The notes beneath the pieces were generated by a model. It was not told where the DNA came from, ran no database searches, and saw nothing but the letters and a program-made list of their open reading frames with translations. Positions 61,316-64,000 of a stretch of 64,000 bases of DNA are shown here, one piece after another. The position numbers and the translations under genes were made by a program. This DNA comes from GCA-002733465 sp965230525. Its GTDB lineage: Bacteria; Pseudomonadota; Gammaproteobacteria; Enterobacterales; Kangiellaceae. Numbering within the stretch: position 1 is the first letter of the stretch; every line of letters starts with the position of its first letter. The stretch is taken from contig OZ246008.1 of the NCBI GenBank assembly GCA_965230525.1, forward strand, positions 3,782,001 through 3,846,000, written 5' to 3'.

Positions 61316-62053
61316 TCAAGGTTGCAATAGTCGATCAAGCGCTGCGCCTCGTTCTTCTACCGAAGCCATCATTTTTACTTGTACTTCATACTGTCGAGAC
61401 AGTTCAATCATGTTACTTAATTCTTCGACCACACTAACGTTGCTTCCTTCTAAAGTACCGGTTTGCAAACGCACATTAATATCATTGTCAAAAATCTCCG
61501 TATCCTGACTCTTAAACAATCCATTTTCGGTCTTGTACAAGGACTGTGGATCGGGATTAACCAAACGAATCCGATCAACAATGGCGGTTTCATTTGCTTG
61601 CGCACCGACGGGACGAATGGTGATGGTGCCATCTCCGGCAATATCTATTTTTTCAAAAGGCGGTATAGCGATTGGGCCGCCGTCCCCCATAATGACCTGC
61701 CCGACTCCATCGCTTAAAGTGCCGTTCGCATCAATCTTTAAGTCACCTCGGCGAGTCAACAACTCTTCACCTTGGTCATTTTGAGTCACCATCCAGCCTT
61801 GCCCTTGGATCATCACATCCAAATCGCGTCCTGTTGAAACGGCGCTACCACCGCTCAGTCGATAGCCGGGCCGCTCAGTCATGGCAAAAGCTCTACTAGG
61901 TGCGCCGTCGCCATACACTGGCATCGAGCGAAACTGAGCAAAGTCAGCTTTAAACGCCGTAGTAGAGGCGTTAGCCAAATTATTGGCTGTTTTCGCTTGC
62001 GCGTAACCAGCCTCACGGGCGCCTGTCATTGAAATGTAAAGTAATTTATCCAT
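61316..62053 (-). CDS. flgF: Proximal rod protein FlgF
   Basis: A 245-residue rod protein with the FlgF-type start MDKLLYISMTGAREAGYAQ and the C-terminal LEGSNVSVVEELSNMIELSRQYEVQVKMM. It sits between flgE and flgG, the conserved order, and builds part of the proximal rod. Confidence 0.95.
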   Translation of the reverse strand: MDKLLYISMTGAREAGYAQAKTANNLANASTTAFKADFAQFRSMPVYGDGAPSRAFAMTERPGYRLSGGSAVSTGRDLDVMIQGQGWMVTQNDQGEELLTRRGDLKIDANGTLSDGVGQVIMGDGGPIAIPPFEKIDIAGDGTITIRPVGAQANETAIVDRIRLVNPDPQSLYKTENGLFKSQDTEIFDNDINVRLQTGTLEGSNVSVVEELSNMIELSRQYEVQVKMMASVEERGAALDRLLQP

Positions 62054-62082
62054 TAGCGACTCGTTTAGATTCCATCATTTAA

Positions 62083-63372
62083 TTATCGAATGTTGATAAT
62101 GGCTTGAGTGATAGTGTTGTTAGTTTCAATCGACTTAGCGTTGGCCTGGAAATTCCGTTGCGCTGAAATCAAATTCACTAACTCGGCAGTCAAATCAACA
62201 TTTGAAACCTCGATTGCTCCCGAACGAATTTGACCAAAACTAGATGTAACAGCTTCACCCACCAATGGTGTACCGGAGTCAGTGGTATCTTCCCAAGCGT
62301 TATTACCTTGCTGAGCTAAACCTTGGGAATTTTGGAACCTTGCAAGCGCGATTTTTCCAAGCGCAGTCGACTGACCATTACTAAAATTAGCTCGCACAAC
62401 GCCACTATCAGAAATTTCTACACCAGTTAATCGCCCAATCGCAAAGCCATTTTGTTCCAACACGTTAACTGTAAAAGGTGATGAAAATTGCGTGGTTCCA
62501 TTGCCTGCGTAATTAAAGGTTAAGGTGCCGGTAGCATTTGAACCATTACCGTAATCAATCGCAGTAGTGGTAATTGGATCCGGCACGCTGGCCTGAAATA
62601 CACCTGAGTTCGTGAAGGTCATGGTGTTGTACAATTGACCACCTGCGCCCGCTGTACCACCCGCGATATCAATTGGTAAAGTCGTTCCCGTATCATCGGT
62701 AGTGTTGTAGTAACTCGCCCAGGTATTCGCGCCAGTCTTAACATAGTATGCGGTGACGACATGGCTTTCACCCAATGAATCAAAGACCGTTAAGGAAGTC
62801 GAACGAGTAAATGTAGACGCTTGAAGTGGATCAAATAAGTTGGGGTCCAAAACCGCAGCATTGGCGGGCAAATTTACCCCAATATCGACTAGACTGGTTG
62901 TTGTTGGCACACCCGCTGTTTGAGGAAGCTGCAGCGGAATAGTGCTCGAAATACTGGTTGCGGTTACCGTGCCATCAGAGTTAACCGGAAAAACCTGTAG
63001 CCGTGCGCCAGCGTTATTAACCACGAAACCGTTGTTATCAACACCAAATTCTCCGTTTCGGGTAAAAAGGTTGTTCGCATTGGTTTCACTAGGTGAAAGT
63101 ATGAAAAACCCTTCACCTGAAACCGCAAGGTCCAAAGTGTTGGCGGTAAATTCTAAATTACCTTGACCAAATTGTTGCGCAACATTTGCTAATAGAGTTC
63201 CGTTACCTATGGTTGTGCCAGAACTACCAAATGATGAGGTTGCAAAAATATCTGCAAACTCTGCACGTGATCCTTTAAATCCTGTTGTACCGACGTTTGC
63301 GATATTATTACTGGTAACATTTAACTCTGCTTGTGCTGCATTTAAACCACTCAATGCTGTATTAAAAGACAT
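62083..63372 (-). CDS. flgE: Flagellar hook protein FlgE
   Basis: A 429-residue hook protein. MSFNTALSGLNAAQAELNVTSNNIANVGTTGFKGSRAEF and the C-terminal GAIEVSNVDLTAELVNLISAQRNFQANAKSIE are conserved; the middle domain is Thr/Asn-rich. Its final length is set by FliK. It is 27 bp after flgD. Confidence 0.96.
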   Translation of the reverse strand: MSFNTALSGLNAAQAELNVTSNNIANVGTTGFKGSRAEFADIFATSSFGSSGTTIGNGTLLANVAQQFGQGNLEFTANTLDLAVSGEGFFILSPSETNANNLFTRNGEFGVDNNGFVVNNAGARLQVFPVNSDGTVTATSISSTIPLQLPQTAGVPTTTSLVDIGVNLPANAAVLDPNLFDPLQASTFTRSTSLTVFDSLGESHVVTAYYVKTGANTWASYYNTTDDTGTTLPIDIAGGTAGAGGQLYNTMTFTNSGVFQASVPDPITTTAIDYGNGSNATGTLTFNYAGNGTTQFSSPFTVNVLEQNGFAIGRLTGVEISDSGVVRANFSNGQSTALGKIALARFQNSQGLAQQGNNAWEDTTDSGTPLVGEAVTSSFGQIRSGAIEVSNVDLTAELVNLISAQRNFQANAKSIETNNTITQAIINIR

Positions 63373-63399
63373 AACTACTCTCCTATAAAAGTACTATTG

Positions 63400-64000
63400 T
63401 TATCCAACCGCTTTCACGTCGTTGAAATTAATTTGACCTAAACCTGTTAAATTTAAAAAGATGCCGCCACCTGCACCACCTAGATTGACACTTTGAACCT
63501 GAGCCCGAATCGAAGTGGGCAATTGTTCGGTGGTGCCATTTATAGTTCCAAACGCAGCTACTTCATATTGACCTTCACCAACAAATTCACCAGCCTCATT
63601 ATTGCCATCCCAATAAAATTCGATATCGCCGGCATCACGATTGCCAACATCAATTCTTCTGACTAACTGCCCCGCCGCATCTCTAATTTCAAAACGAAGA
63701 TTATTCGTTTGGCTTGGAACATTGATTTGCCCTGACATACCAGTTTCATTCGGCACATAACCAACCGCAGATGGAATTAGAACTTGCCGCCCTACCAATG
63801 AAGACGCCTGTAATGCTTGATTGGAAGTGAGCGAAGTTGATAAGTCGTCAAATTTATTCACCAGTGTTTGCAAACTATCAACACTAGAAAACTGTGACAT
63901 TTGACTAATAAATTCTTTACTATCGGTTGGCGCTAATGGATCTTGGTTGGCCAACTGAGTTGTCAATAACATTAAAAAGTCTGCTTGACCTAGCTCTTTA
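63400..64000 (-). CDS. flgD: Hook cap protein FlgD (5' end beyond window)
   Basis: Partial: the reading frame continues past base 64000. The visible part begins KELGQADFLMLLTTQLANQDPLAP, the conserved FlgD N-terminal region, so the methionine at 63972 is internal. SKEFISQMSQFSSVDSLQ follows, then an Ig/FlgD-like domain (GQLVRRIDVGNRDAGDIEFYWDGNNEAGE). FlgD caps the growing hook and is removed later. The missing part should be a few dozen residues. Confidence 0.95.
   Translation of the reverse strand, partial: KELGQADFLMLLTTQLANQDPLAPTDSKEFISQMSQFSSVDSLQTLVNKFDDLSTSLTSNQALQASSLVGRQVLIPSAVGYVPNETGMSGQINVPSQTNNLRFEIRDAAGQLVRRIDVGNRDAGDIEFYWDGNNEAGEFVGEGQYEVAAFGTINGTTEQLPTSIRAQVQSVNLGGAGGGIFLNLTGLGQINFNDVKAVG

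Noticed and set aside
1..64000. Search for tRNA, rRNA, CRISPR arrays, insertion sequences and prophage genes
   Set aside because: None recognised by reading. Apart from the flagellin spacers, the gaps are short and explained by promoters, hairpins or operon joints.

Overview
The window is one nearly continuous polar-flagellum and chemotaxis locus from a gammaproteobacterium with moderately low GC. The order fleSR-fliEFGHIJ, fliKLMNOPQR-flhB, flhA-flhF-fleN-fliA-cheYZAB-motCD-parA-parP, with fleQ, two flagellins, flaG, fliDST and flgD-L, is the Pseudomonas/Vibrio/Oceanospirillales-type polar system driven by sigma-54 and FleQ. The genus cannot be fixed from the sequence; a marine Oceanospirillales/Alteromonadales-like bacterium is an inference.

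Layout by coordinate. 1-11637 (minus): parP (cut by the left edge), parA, motD, motC, cheB, cheA, cheZ, cheY, fliA, fleN, flhF. 11662-19362 (minus): flhA, flhB, fliR, fliQ, fliP, fliO, fliN, fliM, fliL. 19786-21384: fliK. 21585-33397 (minus): a block that is not part of the core flagellum. It holds an Hsb-like module (Hpt protein, response regulator with PP2C and ATPase domains, STAS protein) and a second complete chemosensory system (cheB, cheD, cheR, soluble PAS receptor, two cheW, cheA, cheY, STAS). It sits between fliK and fliJ, which are commonly neighbours. 33616-43768 (minus): fliJ, fliI, fliH, fliG, fliF, fliE, fleR, fleS, fleQ. 44664-51504 (plus): two tandem flagellins, flaG, fliD, fliS, a fliT-like gene and a GNAT acetyltransferase. 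51510-64000 (minus): a TPR/OGT-like glycosyltransferase, flgL, flgK, flgJ, flgI, flgH, flgG, flgF, flgE and flgD (cut by the right edge).

How it works together. FleQ probably activates sigma-54 promoters; I can read good GG-N10-GC sites before fleS, flhA, fliL, fliK and fliD. FleSR sits next in the cascade. FliA (sigma-28) then drives both flagellins from near-consensus promoters at 44413 and 46304. FlhF and FleN set flagellar position and number. ParA and ParP hold the CheA array at the pole. CheYZAB steers the MotCD-driven motor. The second che system and the Hsb-like proteins may feed signals into sigma-28/FlgM or cyclic-di-GMP control, but that is inference.

The most unusual material is the flagellin region. 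A heptamer, TTCTCAG, occurs nine times in the two spacers, always on the flagellin sense strand and mostly inside the long predicted 5' leaders. Upstream of flagellin 1 there is a 21-base exact copy of the flagellin 2 ribosome site and start, followed by an early stop, plus an element shared with the spacer downstream of flagellin 1. This looks like the scar of lost flagellin copies. No tRNA, rRNA, CRISPR array or insertion sequence was recognised.
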